Assembly (NCBI GenBank): GCA_039621445.1
Contig: CP154956.1
Coordinates: 89,410,482-89,474,481 of the forward strand
Direction: 5' to 3'
DNA from: Euglena gracilis
Lineage: Eukaryota > Euglenida > Euglenophyceae > Euglenales
Length of the DNA stretch: 64,000 nucleotides
Of this stretch, positions 11,099-23,769 are shown piece by piece (the stretch's first letter is position 1; each line of letters begins with the position of its first letter). Position numbers and translations under genes: made by a program. The notes beneath the pieces are model-generated. The model was given only the letters and a program-made list of their open reading frames with translations. It was not told the origin of the DNA and ran no database searches.

Positions 11099-11322
11099 TA
11101 TTGTTGGTCTTTCAGAAACTCAAAGACACCTTTGGCTTTCGCCAAAGCAAGGGGGGCATTGGGTTGGAATCTGAAACGGCGCAAATCACTCCCCACCATC
11201 TGGTTGACGTAATTTGTTTCATTGTCCTTCCTGCCCTTCTTCACTTTTCCCCATGGGAGGTTTTTTGAGAACAACACCCTTTTTGAAACCAGCATCAATT
11301 GTTTTGAGCCATTTTTGTCCAC
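11099..11322 (-). CDS. Terminal exon of an unrecognised gene
   Basis: The minus-strand frame KNLPWGKVKKGRKDNETNYV, then NQMVGSDLRRFRFQPNAPLA, ends KGVFEFLKDQQ and a TAA that overlaps AATAAA (a possible poly(A) signal). Codon use and composition are protein-like and unlike the flanks. It ends about 390 bp upstream of the HCF244 start, in the same direction. The 5' limit of the exon is unknown; a second possible exon lies around 11405-11475 (NVSYMAGHDLFEGIGHRGG). I do not recognise the family. Confidence 0.5.
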
Positions 11323-11649
11323 TTTAGCGGCTATAAATCATTTTCTACCATTACTGGGCGATTGTTGGTTTTTTTGGTCACAAATATCTTTTAATTTTGT
11401 TTCAGCAATCCTCCTCGGTGCCCAATTCCTTCAAACAGGTCATGGCCTGCCATGTAGGAGACATTTTTGGAGGTATTTCACACATGATAAAGAACGGAAA
11501 TGGAATCTGTTGGGGGGAAAATGCTTGAATCAATGGAAGAAGCAGAAATAGGACGCAATGGCCACCTTGTTTAACACTTGTTGTTGCAGCCATAGCCAAT
11601 TGGCGATGCTTGTCTGCTCGGCGGGATGCACGTAATGAAAGGGCAGCTG

Positions 11650-13440
11650 AGCCAAATACAAAACAGGAAGCTCAAATCTAATGCACTATTCCTGTCGCTT
11701 TAACACCCCATTAAAGATCACCAACGTTGGCCAGCTTCGACAAATGCATCTGGAGAAACTCTTCATTTGACTTCCAAAAAACTCCCCTTTCATCAAACCA
11801 CCTCCCTTCGAAAAATGCCCCCCCCCCCCCTGCAATGAACAATTTCCCCCACCAATTATGCCCACCTGGAAAATAAATAATTTGGCCCGAAGACCCAAAT
11901 TCGGTCCCAAACCAAAATTTTGGTATAATTTATTAGAATGAATTTGGATTGTGCCAACAATTTGCCCCCCCCTGCCCCAATTTTGCACCCGTCGCAAAGT
12001 TTTTGGACCCCAACCCAAAAATTGCACAGCTCAGATTCAAACTCGGGGTCAAGAGTTGGGGGGGGGGGCAAAATTTTTTGGAGGTCGGTGCCAAATCCTT
12101 TGGGGTCAGGGGCAAAATGTCCGGGGCAGTGGCAAGAAAATGGCTTTGGGAGACATACTTGACTTTGCACACCATTTTTTTTTGATATTGTGTTGACAAA
12201 GCCTTCCAAAATATTGTCCACCATCCAGTTCAACAACAAGAAAATGGTTGAAAACACGTCACTTCCCACAACTTTGCGCCTTGTTTTTATTCCAATACAT
12301 GGTGGATGAATTGTGAACCTGGGTTGGACTGAATAAACTCCCTGCAAACCCGAGTTTCCCCTCCCACTCTGAAAATTTAACCCACAGCCCCAAATAGGAT
12401 GTGTGGGAAGCCTTGGGACATGGGGCAGACCCCCCTTCCAACACTTCCAACGTCCAACACCAACGTTGGACTCCTGCCTCGAAACAGAAGGGGGCCGGGA
12501 ATTTTTTCCGTTTTGTGGACCGGCACAAGCCAGAAACCAAACCAAAATTGTTGATAAATTCCTGATTTTCTGTTGAAAAAAATTCAAAACCGGCTTATGC
12601 TCAAAAGTGAGGGAAAGGGGCATTTTGTGCTCATAGCACACAGTGCCAAAAGAAATTTCTGCTATTTTTGGAACCTGTCGAGGAGGGGGGTTGATGGGCC
12701 CGAACCCCCGCCTCCCAACATCTGGGGGGGGGTCGGGACCCCCCACCACCTACCTCAAAACCGAAAAGCTTCCCATCTATCCCTGGCCCCAAATGATTTG
12801 GACTTTTGCCCCAAATTTTTGACCTCTGCTCTAAAGAAAGCACGGCCCCCAACCTAAAATTTGACTTAACCAACCCTGCCTTGTGCTATGGGGTGCCTGC
12901 TGTGGCATATCCCACAGCAGGCACCCCTTGGGGGATGGTTTTGGGTTCCAAATCTGGCCGACCCAGGCAAATTCCCTTTTAAAATTGGCCATTTTCCGCC
13001 CCCGGCGCCTGTTGCTGAAGCCGAACTCGACAGCAATTTTAGAGAGGAAATGATTATTCTGTAATGAACCAGGGGAATAGAGAACCCGGTGCTGGATTTT
13101 GCCATTTTATAACAGTGGCAACACTTAAGGCCTACCCACCGGGTTCCACGGACCCAATGGATGACATGGAATTTTTCGGCACCAGGGGCTGTGCTATTCC
13201 ACCACCCACCGCTCCCCCCTGCTACCCATAGCACCCCCCCCCCCCCCGGGTTCCTCAAAAAGAAGTCTGGTCCCAAACAAATCACTTTCGGGCCAAAATT
13301 GTTGGATCAGAAGGCCAGAATTATAGCACCGAGAACCAAAATTTTTGGGGTTTGGGATGGAAATCTGGGCCAAGTTGCTGAAATAAATACTATACACTAA
13401 ATACATACACTATATACTATACACTATATACTATATACTA
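11650..13440. other. No gene recognised
   Basis: A 297-codon minus-strand open frame (11856-12749) crosses G/C tracts and has no recognisable domain. The rest is tract-rich repeat DNA ending in a short TATACTA/ACACTATA repeat at 13385-13440. Confidence 0.4.
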
Positions 13441-13561
13441 AATACCCAACCATCGAAAAATTTGTGAGAGAGATGAATTTATTAGAGCTGGCGACAACAA
13501 TTGTCTGCATGCTCTGCCGACTTTCCAGTTTTTTTTTCCACAAAAAATTGCCAGTGGTTGT

Positions 13562-13855
13562 TTGCACGCTTGGGACAGATTGTTCACAAACTTTGCCAAA
13601 TTCAATGAATCACAAATCTCGTCAAAATTGTTTGCACCAACGATAAATATTTCAGAAGAACTGCCCTCAGAAATGCATGACCAGACGGCATTGCGACAAA
13701 TCGAATCAAAAAAAAATTCTGGATGGAGAGAGACGCATGGAACAAATGCTTGCCTTAACAAAGAACATACAAAAAACTGGCCAAAAATGACAGTATTTGC
13801 AAAAAAAACCTGGGACAACATCCCAACAATTTCGCCGCTTTTTGCAAACAAATGA
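13562..13855 (+). CDS. Unrecognised coding-like ORF, probably fragment
   Basis: The frame encodes MHAWDRLFTNFAKFNESQIS and onward to SPLFANK and has normal amino-acid composition. A second coding-like stretch follows at about 13955-14125 in another frame (SHNASHFETCAEYLLPELDK). They may be two exons or one decayed element gene. No family recognised. Confidence 0.3.
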   Translation: MHAWDRLFTNFAKFNESQISSKLFAPTINISEELPSEMHDQTALRQIESKKNSGWRETHGTNACLNKEHTKNWPKMTVFAKKTWDNIPTISPLFANK

Positions 13856-15450
13856 CAGAAAATGCAAAAGACAGCGATTTTTCAGGCGAACAGTTTCGAA
13901 AAACTGGTCAATGTGTGCAAAAAAAATTGACCATTTGTGTGAAAAATTTGGGTGCTAGCTGTAAAAGAATATGAGTCATGGTGCATCTGTCCCCTTGTCA
14001 CACAAAATATTAACAAAAGAGGATCAAGCCATAATGCATCGCATTTTGAAACATGTGCAGAATATTTGCTTCCTGAATTGGATAAAGATGGTTCCAAGGA
14101 GCAGCAAATACCACGCTGTATTCTGTGAAAAGCATAAATGAATTTCTTGCTGTTTTCGAGCCTTGTACATTACCAAACTTGCGGGCCTCACCACAATTGC
14201 GAACACCCCACCCGAAATGAGCCCTCACCGTCCTCGGGTCCCTGGGCATGGGGGGGGGGGAGACAAAAAAAACAAAGCCAAAAGAAAATTTGCTTTGGTA
14301 TTTCGTTGTGTCACAAGCAGGGCGGTCCTTCAGCAAAAAAAAAAAGAAGAGTCCCGTCTCAGCACATTCAATGAGAAATCCACAAGAAAAAAATGCCGAA
14401 AAAAATGGCCAAATACAGGTCGACTGCAGGGAAAACAGTCATCCTTGGACCATCTCACATCCACTGATGCCATTGTTGTGTGTGAGGCTTTTTACCACTC
14501 ATGGGCAAACTCTTCGGGCGCCAAGTAAGGCTCTGAGGTTTATCTCTGAGAGCCAGGGCAGCCAAGTAAGGCTCTGAGGTTTATCTCTGAGAGCCAGGGC
14601 AATATTTAAAGAAGGGGATTCTTCTCTTTCCGTTAAAGACCACCCCTTGAGACTTGGGCCCCATTCGGGTATCGAATGGAGTCAAAGATTAAAAAGCAAA
14701 AACACATTTTTTTTGCCATTTTGGAATCCGTTTTCCCCATTTAAATTTTCACAGATGTTCCTGAGGCCAAACTTGCATTTTGAGTTGATGCATATTCAAA
14801 TTAAATTCTGGGGCGTTGTGTGACCAAGCAAAACTCCCGATCCAAATGAAATTTTTTTGACAAAAATGAAATATTTTTGGTACATTGTGCAGACATTTTT
14901 TGGGATACCGTGCACACAATTTGATGGGAAGTGCAAGCACATTCAGGGTGGGGTGCGAAAAAGAGCAGATCTCAGGCGGCCAAACTCGCACTTAAGGGTT
15001 TTTTCTTTGTAGATATGCGCAAATTGCGCAAACCGACATTTTTTTCGAAATTCTGGAAATTCCGAATGCACCTGGTGAAACACCAATATATAAGATGGAT
15101 GCCTCTCAATACAGGTTAGGAAACATGCAGGTTACAAACTATCACCTTAATGAGCTTTTCTGACACATCTGGAGCGACAGCTTGGTGTTGTCGTGTGTGA
15201 AACAGCTGGGTTGTACACCCTGGCTGTTACGACTGTGGGTTTTGGTACGTTTCTGCTGCCTGTAATGACTGGGTGTTGCAAACCTGTTTTGAATGGGGGC
15301 CGACTATCCACCATTTGGACAACGTGATGTGATGGTAAATTAAGCGACGATTGTGACATAAAAAAAACTTCAGAACTCTGCTGCTATCGGACGGATTGAA
15401 ATGTGTGTCTAACGATGGAACACTCACATGACACATATTTATGAAATGAG

Positions 15451-15630
15451 GATCGGTGTGCGCAAATGCGCACACCAACCACATTTGCATTTTGTGTAAG
15501 TGGTTGGTGTGTGTGCATTTGTGCACATCAACCACTTGTGTATTTGTTGATGGTCGATGTGCGCAAATGCGCACACCAACCACATGCAAATAGGTAAGAG
15601 TCGATGTGCGCAAATGCGCACATCGACCAC
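15451..15630. repeat. Cluster of GTGCGCAAATGCGCAC palindromes
   Basis: At least four near-perfect palindromes of the form GTCGATGTGCGCAAATGCGC plus its mirror half occur here. More occur at 18394-18420, 18705-18765, 18852-18886 and 19787-19818, and a diverged one at 15014-15035. Confidence 0.85.
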
Positions 15631-16012
15631 TTAAACCATTCCATTGTTTCCATGGACCAGCAGCTTGCCCGCCCCCCTAGTCTGCCGTCCCAGTTGTGGG
15701 GGATAACAATGCCACCTCGGTGGCTGCTGCTGAACCGGGGGGTTAATGACGGCCTTGTGGATGCTTAAGCGCAACCACCTATCATCACCTGATGTGACTG
15801 GTGCAGCAAAACGCAAGCCTGGGGACAAGTGGCGGGAGTTTTCATTGGCCACCCCTTGCCCAAGCGGCGCCGTTGCACGTGTACCAGGACGTGCTAGCGG
15901 CAGGCCACCCTAAAAAAAGCCTCATGATGGAGAAGAGTGTTTGGCAGCTGAGTAAAAATTGCACACTGAAGGAGTCATTGCAGGTGGTGTTTGGGGTCGT
16001 GTTTGATGTGTT

Positions 16013-17040
16013 CTGTTTAAAAAGGTGTTCAGCCCGCCAAATGCCTGCCCTGAAATTTGTGGTCATGAACACGTTTTCCATGAGGGCATTTGTGGCAATG
16101 ACACGTTTTCCATTAAGGCATCTGTGGTCAGGCACGTTTTCCATTAAGGCATCTGTGGCAATGACACGTTTTCCATTAGGGCATCTGTGGTCAGGCACGT
16201 TTTCCATTAAGGCATCTGTGGCAACCCCGAGCAAGAAGCAAAAATCGCTATCATGAAAAATCGGCGAGCGGTTGAGAGGCCGAGGTGGTCCTCAACGAGT
16301 GAGGCAGGTCGGGGGCACTCTACAACACAACAGAAGGCTAGACGTTGCCTTGGAGCAGTCCGACACGGAGTGGCAGACATCACGGAACACGACACGCTTT
16401 ACACAAAAAAAAGAGCCATACTTTGGTGGCCGCCGCAAATCTTGGCAATGAAAATGATATGCCAAACCGCAGGCGTCACACACAACTTTGTTCAGCTCCA
16501 CACAATTTGGATTTTTGGGAATGGCAACACCACAAAAACCACATTTCTCCTGTTTTGCCGAACGGTTCCCTGAAACGAACAAAGTTCCCGATTGCTGCTC
16601 ACATTGAGCTACACATTGTTCAATGACGCTCGCCTCATCGAACAACAGGCTGGGTTCCAGCTCCCATCCCGTCCAGGCAACAAAGAAAGCATCCAGCTCA
16701 GGATAAGAGGCTTGCCGATGTTGACACAGTTTGGCGAACGCCAAACAGTTGGCAACAGCAGCAAGCTCTGCACCTACGGAGCTAGACTTTTTCTTTGTGT
16801 TGCCCTGTGCCAGCAAGGTGCCATGAAGGGGGTCAACCTTCGGCTTCTTGGCATCTTGCTGGTATACCGCGAGAGCAGCCAGGAACAGTTCTGTCCTAGG
16901 GGGAGGTGGCAAAAGACCATTCACAAAGTTTGCCGTGCGTTTAGCCATAGTGGGAGGGCTGCGGAAAAAAGGGGTGACACGTTTTCCATGAGGGCATCTG
17001 TGGCAATGCACGTTTTCCATTAAGGATCTGTGGACCACGC
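16013..17040. mobile_element. PHD-ORF element, copy 1 (right end diverged)
   Basis: The left end AGCCCGCCAAATGCCTGCCC (about 16028) and repeated ACGTTTTCCATTAAGGCATC units (16070-16220) match both ends of the complete copy at 44851-46213. The right side has two more of these units (16975-17030) but lacks the outer end. Confidence 0.65.
16292..16948 (-). CDS. PHD-finger protein of a mobile element, copy 1
   Basis: The protein starts MAKRTANFVNGLLPPPPRTE at ATG 16948 (the frame is open further upstream, but this start is shared with the copy at 45164). An N-terminal region (DPLHGTLLAQGNTKKK, ELDAFFVAWTGWELEPSLLF) is followed by Cys/His residues in the PHD order: CGFC, then CDACGLAYHFHC, then a single FFC. 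The final Cys pair is not clear. PHD fingers usually bind histone tails; a role in targeting or expression of the element is only a guess. Related N-terminal text occurs next to the tyrosine recombinase at 47625, so this looks like an accessory or truncated derivative of that family. About 218 residues. Confidence 0.7.
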   Translation of the reverse strand: MAKRTANFVNGLLPPPPRTELFLAALAVYQQDAKKPKVDPLHGTLLAQGNTKKKSSSVGAELAAVANCLAFAKLCQHRQASYPELDAFFVAWTGWELEPSLLFDEASVIEQCVAQCEQQSGTLFVSGNRSAKQEKCGFCGVAIPKNPNCVELNKVVCDACGLAYHFHCQDLRRPPKYGSFFCVKRVVFRDVCHSVSDCSKATSSLLLCCRVPPTCLTR

Positions 17041-17559
17041 CAAGGCGTGCCGCCTTTGGGGGAATAAACAGTGTGGGGCTGTGCTGCAGGAAAGGACAAA
17101 AAAATGAGAGGCGGAGCCCAATGAAAATGTTTATTGTGCTTTTGTAAAACGCCCCCCCCACAATTGGCCCCCGCCAATAGGTTGTGTATTACCCACCCCC
17201 TAACCAAGGGTGTAAGCAAACAACGGCTCAGATTCCCCCACTTATCTCCAGTTTATGCCTCAAAGCGCTGGTTTCATCGTGAGGGGTTCAGAAACCCGAA
17301 GCCCAAACACTGGCGCACAATTCTTTTCATACCAGTACAAGGCTAATCATTTTGCCCCTTCCCTCATGATTGAAGTTAACACAGCTGAAGTTTTCTAAAA
17401 TTGCAGGGTGGGGGTCGTGTTGAAGGGTGTTCTGTGAAGTCCAAATGGCCAGGATTTCATGAATCATGTACCCCGTTTTTGCTACCCCTTTCCATTAAGG
17501 CATCTGTGGCTTATTATTCTCTTGTCAACCCGACTGTTCAGCTTTCTCACATTTGAAAG

Positions 17560-17990
17560 CATCCCTTGAACAATTGCGTGGCACTTGCTAGGAACTGGTG
17601 CCTGCGGCAGATGGAATGCAGACTCACCCTTTCAGGTCACGGATGTTTGGGCACAGCCACATACGTGGCGCACAACGCACAATGGCATCTTTTTATGCCT
17701 TCTTCCGTCACAAACATATTCCAGACGCTCCACACCAGTTTCTGGGGGCTCTGATGCAACAACCACAAAACCCACTCTCCTGTTTTGCTCCTTCCCTGAA
17801 AGACAACATCCCGATTGCTCTTGTGATGCTATACCTATTGTTCAAATGGCTCGCCGACAACAGCTCCCATTCCAGCTACAGTCTGCCGTCTCAAGACATG
17901 CAACATATTTGAAAGCATCCGCTCAGGACCCGGCGGCTCATTTGTTGGCACAGGGTAAACATAGGGGACAAAAAGATTAATATTACGGCT
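17560..17990 (-). pseudogene. Diverged fragment of the PHD-ORF family
   Basis: DNA at 17755-17860 (CCTGTTTTGCTCC, CCTGAAAGACAACATCCCGA) resembles 16540-16640 of copy 1. Frames are broken, and the Cys/His core is not convincing. Confidence 0.3.
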
Positions 17991-18250
17991 TTCTCCCTGG
18001 GCAGGAGGGGGGGTGCCAACCTCGCTTCTTGCTTTGCTTATCTCACCCCCCCTCCAGACCAACATTTTCTTCCTTTCATGCCTTTTTTCCCATTTTTCTC
18101 CTTGACACCTTTATCACGTTTCACTTCTTCGCCACCTCCATTGTTTGGTCCAATCACTTTTTTTAGGGCGCCGTTTTTTCCGACTCACCTTTTGCGTTCT
18201 TTTGACTTTCCCCACGAATTTCATCCCGGCATTTCCCTGAACACGTTTTT

Positions 18251-18368
18251 AAACAAATTGTGGCTGAGCCCAGATTTCAGCCTGAAAACGTGTTCAGGGG
18301 GGGGGGAGCCCGAAGGGGGCCCCCTGAACACGTTTTCAGGCTGAAATCTGGGCTCAGCCACAATTTGT
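18251..18368. repeat. Hairpin MITE, AAATTGTGGCTGAGCCC family, copy 1
   Basis: The two arms AAATTGTGGCTGAGCCCAGA... and its mirror image are near perfect over about 50 bp around a C/G-rich loop. Other copies: 34197-34310 (diverged) and 44733-44852. Confidence 0.8.
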
Positions 18369-19859
18369 GTGTGTAGAAAAGTTACTATTGTGGTCGGTGT
18401 GCGCAAATGCGCACATCGTCATGGTGTGCCCATTTCGCACTCCGACGACGTCCATCTTCACCCACGTGGTCGGTGTTTGAAAGTGTCCAAACGCTGACCA
18501 CGTGCGCATTTGCACAAACCGACCACATTTTTTATATTCAGATCTGGCACTGATATGTGTGTTTTTCAGTGCATTTCTGTCTGTTTTCGGAGCAAAGCTG
18601 CGTTGTAAGCCCTTGAAGTTATTGTTGTTTCAAAAGGCTCTAGGCAGCGAGGTCTGTTCACGTTCCATGATACTTGATCACATCCCTTTTCACAAATGGA
18701 CGTGAGGTCGGTTTGCGAAAATGCGCACATGTGGTTGATGTGCGCATTTGCGCAAACCGACATCATCTTCTATCCAAAAATCACGGTATTTGTCACATCA
18801 CTTTCAGCAGTGTGAATTCTTAGGTATTTGTGGTCGTTCTGCAGGGGAGCAATGGTCGATGTGCGAAATTGCGCACATCGACCTTCTTTCTTTGTTCAAA
18901 CCGTGGCTGAAATAAATCTCTCCATTGAAATTTGTGTGATCCCCTCTCCCGTTTCATCCCGATACAATTGGCGACACATCCCCGCCATGCTTGTGCTTAC
19001 CGACCGGGGGGGGGGGAGGGGGGGTGGGTGCTATAGGGTGCCTGCCCCTAGCAGGCACACCCCCCCGGGGGGGATAGGGGTCCGGGCCGGACCCAGAAAA
19101 TTTTCATTGAAAATAGCCTTTTCCGGGCCCCCGGTGCCGAAGGCGCCGGGGTCGGAGGGGGTGCCTGCTAGGGGCAGGCACCCCCCAAAACCCTACCCCC
19201 CCCCCCCGGGGGGGGGGTCGGATCGGGTGCTATGGGGTGCCTGCCCCTAGCACCCCCCCCCCGTGGGGTAGGCACCCGACTAAGCACAAGCCTGATCCCC
19301 GCTGCAAGGTCGCTGGTCACTCGCGATCCTTCCCTCTCCTTTAAACCACTTTCCCTTCACCCTGCACAACCCAGGCACGCCTTCCTTTCTGCGTTCTTGG
19401 CCGGCGGCATGATTGGACCCACCCCCATGCTTGTTCCCCGCGTTCCGGCAAACGTACAAAAATACAATCCCAAGGCTGGCAAAAACAATAAAGTGCGTCA
19501 AAACCCCTGGAGGAGCCAGCCAGGGTCGCCAACAGCCGGCGAGGAGAGCCGCATCGCACAAAAAGTGGGGAGGCGGTACCGGGATTTTGGTATTATTGTC
19601 GGTGTTTTTTTCACTTTGGGGGGGTAGGTCTTGGGGTTTTCGTGTTATTCCGACCTCAAAAAAAAACCAGCAAAAAAACACGTAATTCCCAGGAGAGCCG
19701 GTGCCAAAAATGAGAAATCGCTCGTATTTTGTCCAATCCTTTTGCCTCTCGCTCTCACCCCTTGCAACGCCAGTGCCAAAAAAAAAGGTCGATGTGCGAA
19801 AATGCGCACATCGACCAAAAAAAAGCTTAAATGCGAGTTTGGCCGCCTAAACAGATGAG

Positions 19860-20480
19860 GGGTGTAAGCATGCCTTGTTTTTTCAGAACCACCGCAAATA
19901 ACATCTTTTATCCTGTTTTGAAATTATGGTTGGTGGCAAGCACAATTCCTATTTTATTTTCCCCTTTTTTGCTCATTTGTCTGAGAAATGTATTCCATCT
20001 GTTTTGGTTCTGCACTCCCTGTCTCAACAAGATTCCCTCAAAAAGCAAAAGTGGACACATATTTGAAAAAAAAATTTCATCTGTCTTGCAAAATGGGAGG
20101 AAAGACGACAGAAAAATTGGGCATTTTTTTGGAAAGGCAATGATTTCAAAGACAATCGGGAAAAACTTTTGAAAAAAAATGCGAAATTGAGGAGAAAACA
20201 AAACTGAAAAAATCGGAAAATTTGTGATTTCAGAAATTGTCCATTTTCACAGCCTGCTGTAAACCATCAATCTACCATTTTGTTCTTTATAAACGACAGA
20301 ATATTATGACCTCTGCTCCAGTACTTGTCATACTTGTTTATTGACATGATCCCAGAAAATTTTCCAGGTTTTTTTTTTGCAATGGGCGATTTTTAAAACA
20401 CTTCATGTTTATGCCATGTTATTGGTGTCTTCCAAAACCAGGAAAATGGGTGTGCCCTTCATCCCCTGAAGGAGACCACA
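19860..20480. other. A/T-rich intergenic stretch, nothing recognised
   Basis: No coding-like frame, repeat family or tandem structure stands out here. Confidence 0.4.
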
Positions 20481-20490
20481 AAAAATTCAG

Positions 20491-20533
20491 GTTGTGTTGT
20501 TGTTGTTGTTGTTGCTGCTGCTGCTGCTGCTGC

Positions 20534-20599
<66 letters not shown>

Positions 20600-20601
20600 C
20601 G

Positions 20602-20642
<41 letters not shown>
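20491..20642. repeat. (GTT)n/(GCT)n trinucleotide microsatellite
   Basis: TTG, CTG and TCG units in one phase give Cys, Leu or Val homopolymers in translation. No gene context supports a coding role. Confidence 0.95.
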
Positions 20643-20643
<1 letters not shown>

Positions 20644-20950
20644 TGCTTTGTTTTGTTCAGGGTGGGGGGGCTTCCACTGTAGATATGGGCAGACTTCTTT
20701 TCACCAACCTGTGGGGGAGGGGGGTGCCTTGCGCTATGACCTCCCCCCTCGGGGGGGATCGGTTTTGGACCCAGTGCCTGCCGACCCAGTCAATTTTCCT
20801 TTGAAAATGGCCATTTTCGCTCCCCAGGGCCTTTGGCGCCGGGGGGGGGTACTACAGCACCCCCCCCCCAAACCCCAACCCCCCCCCACGGGATGGAGAA
20901 GGGCATACTAACCATGCGGTCTGAGAGGTCAGGCGGGAAACCGTCTGGAT

Positions 20951-21278
20951 CATACCATTGCTTAGCGACCCCCGGGGGGGGGGGGAGGGGGGGGTCACTT
21001 TCCACTCTGAAAAAACCAGTCAGTCACTTTTTCCCCAAAAAAACCAGTCTGTCATCTTACCCGGGGATTTGCCACTCTTGAATGTGCTTATATTGACAAG
21101 GCACTGTTGCCAAAAAGTCTCCAAAAATCAAAAAAAAACTTCTGGCACCTTCGGCGCAAGCCAGTCACTTTTTCATTTTCGGGCCAACCCCCCCCCCGGG
21201 GGGGGGGGCTCTGGGCCAAAAAAAAACAGTCAATCACTCTGAAAAACCAGTCAGGGACAGGTGTTAAACAATGGTGTG
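20951..21278. mobile_element. hAT-like MITE with imperfect 8-bp duplication
   Basis: It starts CATACCATTGCTTA and ends TAAACAATGGTGTG; flanks are GTCTGGAT and GTCTGGCA (six of eight). Internal CCAGTCAGTCAC repeats relate it to 9650-9905. Confidence 0.5.
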
Positions 21279-22427
21279 GTCTGGCATTAAATGTGGGCAG
21301 AAAGAAAAAGTTTGTGGATATGGGGGGACGGGAACCAGCCAGGAATGGCGTCTGCTGGTTTGTTTGCAAGGCTTTGAAACTCTTCATATTCCTGTGACAC
21401 CAGTTGCAGGGGAAAGTCTTTTGTTGCCAGGCTGCCAGGCAGTTTGTGACTGATTGGTGTCTGGGGGGGGGGGTCGAAAATTCCTTGCCCCCCTGCCTGC
21501 CCACAGCACCTGGCCCCCCACAGAGGGGGTGCACACTTCCTTAAAAAGAAGCCTGAATGCGGGTTGATGTGAAAAAAAGAAGAAGAAGAAGACACAAAAG
21601 CAACCTCCATAATCTACAGGTGCCACTGGATTATTCAAGCCAGTCACACCTCCATTGGGGTTTGTTGTCTGGCAATAATGAGTGTTGAGCTATCGGTGGT
21701 GCCATGAGCAAATAGAACAGGAGGCTGGGCACCAAATTTGCTGCTTGGGGTGGTTAGCTGCTGCGATACACGATTCGAGGCAGAAATTGCAGTTGCAGGC
21801 TGTGAGCAGGACGTCGGCGATGCTGGACTTCCCCAATCTTGGGGGGAGAAAAGTCCACTCCAGCTCCAGCGACACCCTGGGCGGGAGGCCGTCATTGGCG
21901 AGAAATGCACAGTGTGAGAAGAGCCTTGAACAGTCAGCCAAAATCCTGCACCACAGAGTGTCGCAGTCACGGCCGCAATGACATTAAGCCAGCGCATTGC
22001 AAATGCAACGAAAGACACCTGAAACGTGAAAATAAACACCAAAAGGGCTGGCTTGGTCCACGCATTTTGCTGTCCCCCCCTTTCCCACATCAATCCCCTG
22101 TTTCCCTTCCACCCCCGCCCTCACCCTGCATGCATATATGATGTATGCACAGTTTGGTGCAAAAATCTTTACGAGGTCCGCTGTTTTTGCCAAATTGAAG
22201 CCAATGTAACTTTGGCTGTGTGGTGTGTTGAGGTCCCAGACATACACCATATTGAAGCCTGCAAAATACTTGATAATGCCAAAAACATTCTCAGGCGTAT
22301 TCGCTGAAGGAGGGGGGGGGTACCAATCAAAACATCATCGATGTACACAAGCGTAAATGGTATCTCATGCAAAACCTATTGGACCATGTGTTGAAACATG
22401 GCTGGGCTATACCAATATATATTGTTG

Positions 22428-23769
22428 TCACACCTAGCGTCTGACATGTTTGCCCACGGCTGGCAAAAATATTTGCCCCAACCAGTCAAAATTTTTGCCC
22501 AGCGCCCTCAAAAAAACTTGCCTAAAGCTCTCAAAAAAATTTGCACCGCGCCGCCAAAAATATTTGCACTTCCTCAAAAAATATTTGCCCTCTGTCATTT
22601 TATTTTTGCACAATGAAAAAAAGAGTTGCAATTCGCAATGGAAAAACATCCACGCTGATGGAGGTTTTACACCTAGCGTCCGAAATGTTTGCCCACGGCC
22701 AACAAAAATATTTGCCCAAACCAGTCAAAATTTTCGCCCAGCGCCCACAAAAAAATTTGCCCAGAGCTGTCAAAAATTTTTGCACTCCGCTGCCAAAAAT
22801 ATTTGCACTTGCTAAAAAAATGTTTGCCCTCCGTCATTTAATTTTTGCACAGTGAAAAAAAAACCTTTCAAATGCACCGGTGCTTGCAGATGAATTCTCA
22901 ACGACGAATCCAGTGCATTTGTGATGTTCAAGATTTTTAACAACTCCAGAACCAAAAATTGGTATTTGGAAATGTCCAAGAACTCCTGTCTTTGATTTTC
23001 TCAATACCACGTGTTGGCGTTTGGAGTTTTATTGTCCATGTACAACGAATTGTATTCGAAAAACGGCTCAAAACGGCTTGAAACGAACCAATGTAACTCA
23101 TTTGTCAAAAGTTGGAATGAAATGGGACAAATTCTGAAGTCAATCGGCTTTTGCAGCATGACATGTCCATTTCAAACCATTCATTTCCGCTTTCTGAACC
23201 ATTCTGGTTGGTTTTGGGGGGTTCAAACAAAATCATTATTCAAGACGCAGCATTTTGGACGGAGACTGCGTTTTAAGACACAGACCTCATGCCTGAAGTC
23301 GGGCGGCGTAGACGCAAACCCTGTCCTGAGTCCCTGCACCTAAGACGCGGACTTAAGGGCAAAAGTGCAAAACACCTGATCCGTGTGCAAAAATTTTCGG
23401 AACGTAGGCAAATATTTTTGAGATAAAGTGCCAAACATTTTTGAGATAAGCGAACAAATTTTTAACATGTGCAAACATTTTTGAGATAAAGTGCAAAAAT
23501 ATTGACCAAAAGTGCAAATAAATACGGTGTGAAGTGCGAAAGAATCGGGTGTTAGGTGTAAAGGGCAAGAGTGCAAAACACCTGATCCAAGTGCAAAAAT
23601 TTTCGGAACGGAGGCAAATATTTTTGGGATAAGGTGCAAGCATTTTTAAGATAAAATGCGAGCAAATGTTTAACATTTGCAAACATTTTTGAGATAAAGT
23701 GCAAAAATATTGCCCGGAAGTGCAAAAATATATGGTGCGAAGTGCAAAAAATACAGGGTTTAGGTGTAA
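22428..23769. mobile_element. Insertion with TCACACCTA ends and terminal tandem units, inside the RT pseudogene
   Basis: TCACACCTA (22428) and TAGGTGTAA (23761-23769) are inverted. Two tandem units of roughly 200-240 bp lie at each end: at the left starting ACACCTAGCGTC (22430 and 22668), at the right sharing GTGCAAAAATTTTCGGAACG (about 23381 and 23592). It separates LPMGV from PAMFQ in the RT. Similar text at 31794-32290 lies between two exons of the EF-hand gene. Confidence 0.55.

Larger units (their letters stand above)
14971..19850. mobile_element. Composite element with inverted ends and palindrome arrays
   Basis: The left end CTCAGGCGGCCAAACTCGCA (14971-14990) is repeated inverted at 19824-19850 with about 24 of 26 matches, and CAGAT flanks both sides (14965-14970 region and 19852-19856). 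Just inside the ends lie many copies of a palindrome built on TGTGCGCAAATGCGCACA. The interior carries a PHD-finger ORF on the minus strand. Other repeats are nested in it, so calling it one unit is inference. Confidence 0.5.

Noticed and set aside
11856-12749. 297-codon open frame on the minus strand
   Set aside because: Crosses several G/C runs, no recognisable motif; treated as accidental.
15451-15630. CRISPR array
   Set aside because: Repeats are palindromes of uneven spacing in a eukaryotic setting; no cas genes.
20405-20911. Poly-Cys or poly-Leu protein
   Set aside because: Trinucleotide microsatellite without supporting exons.
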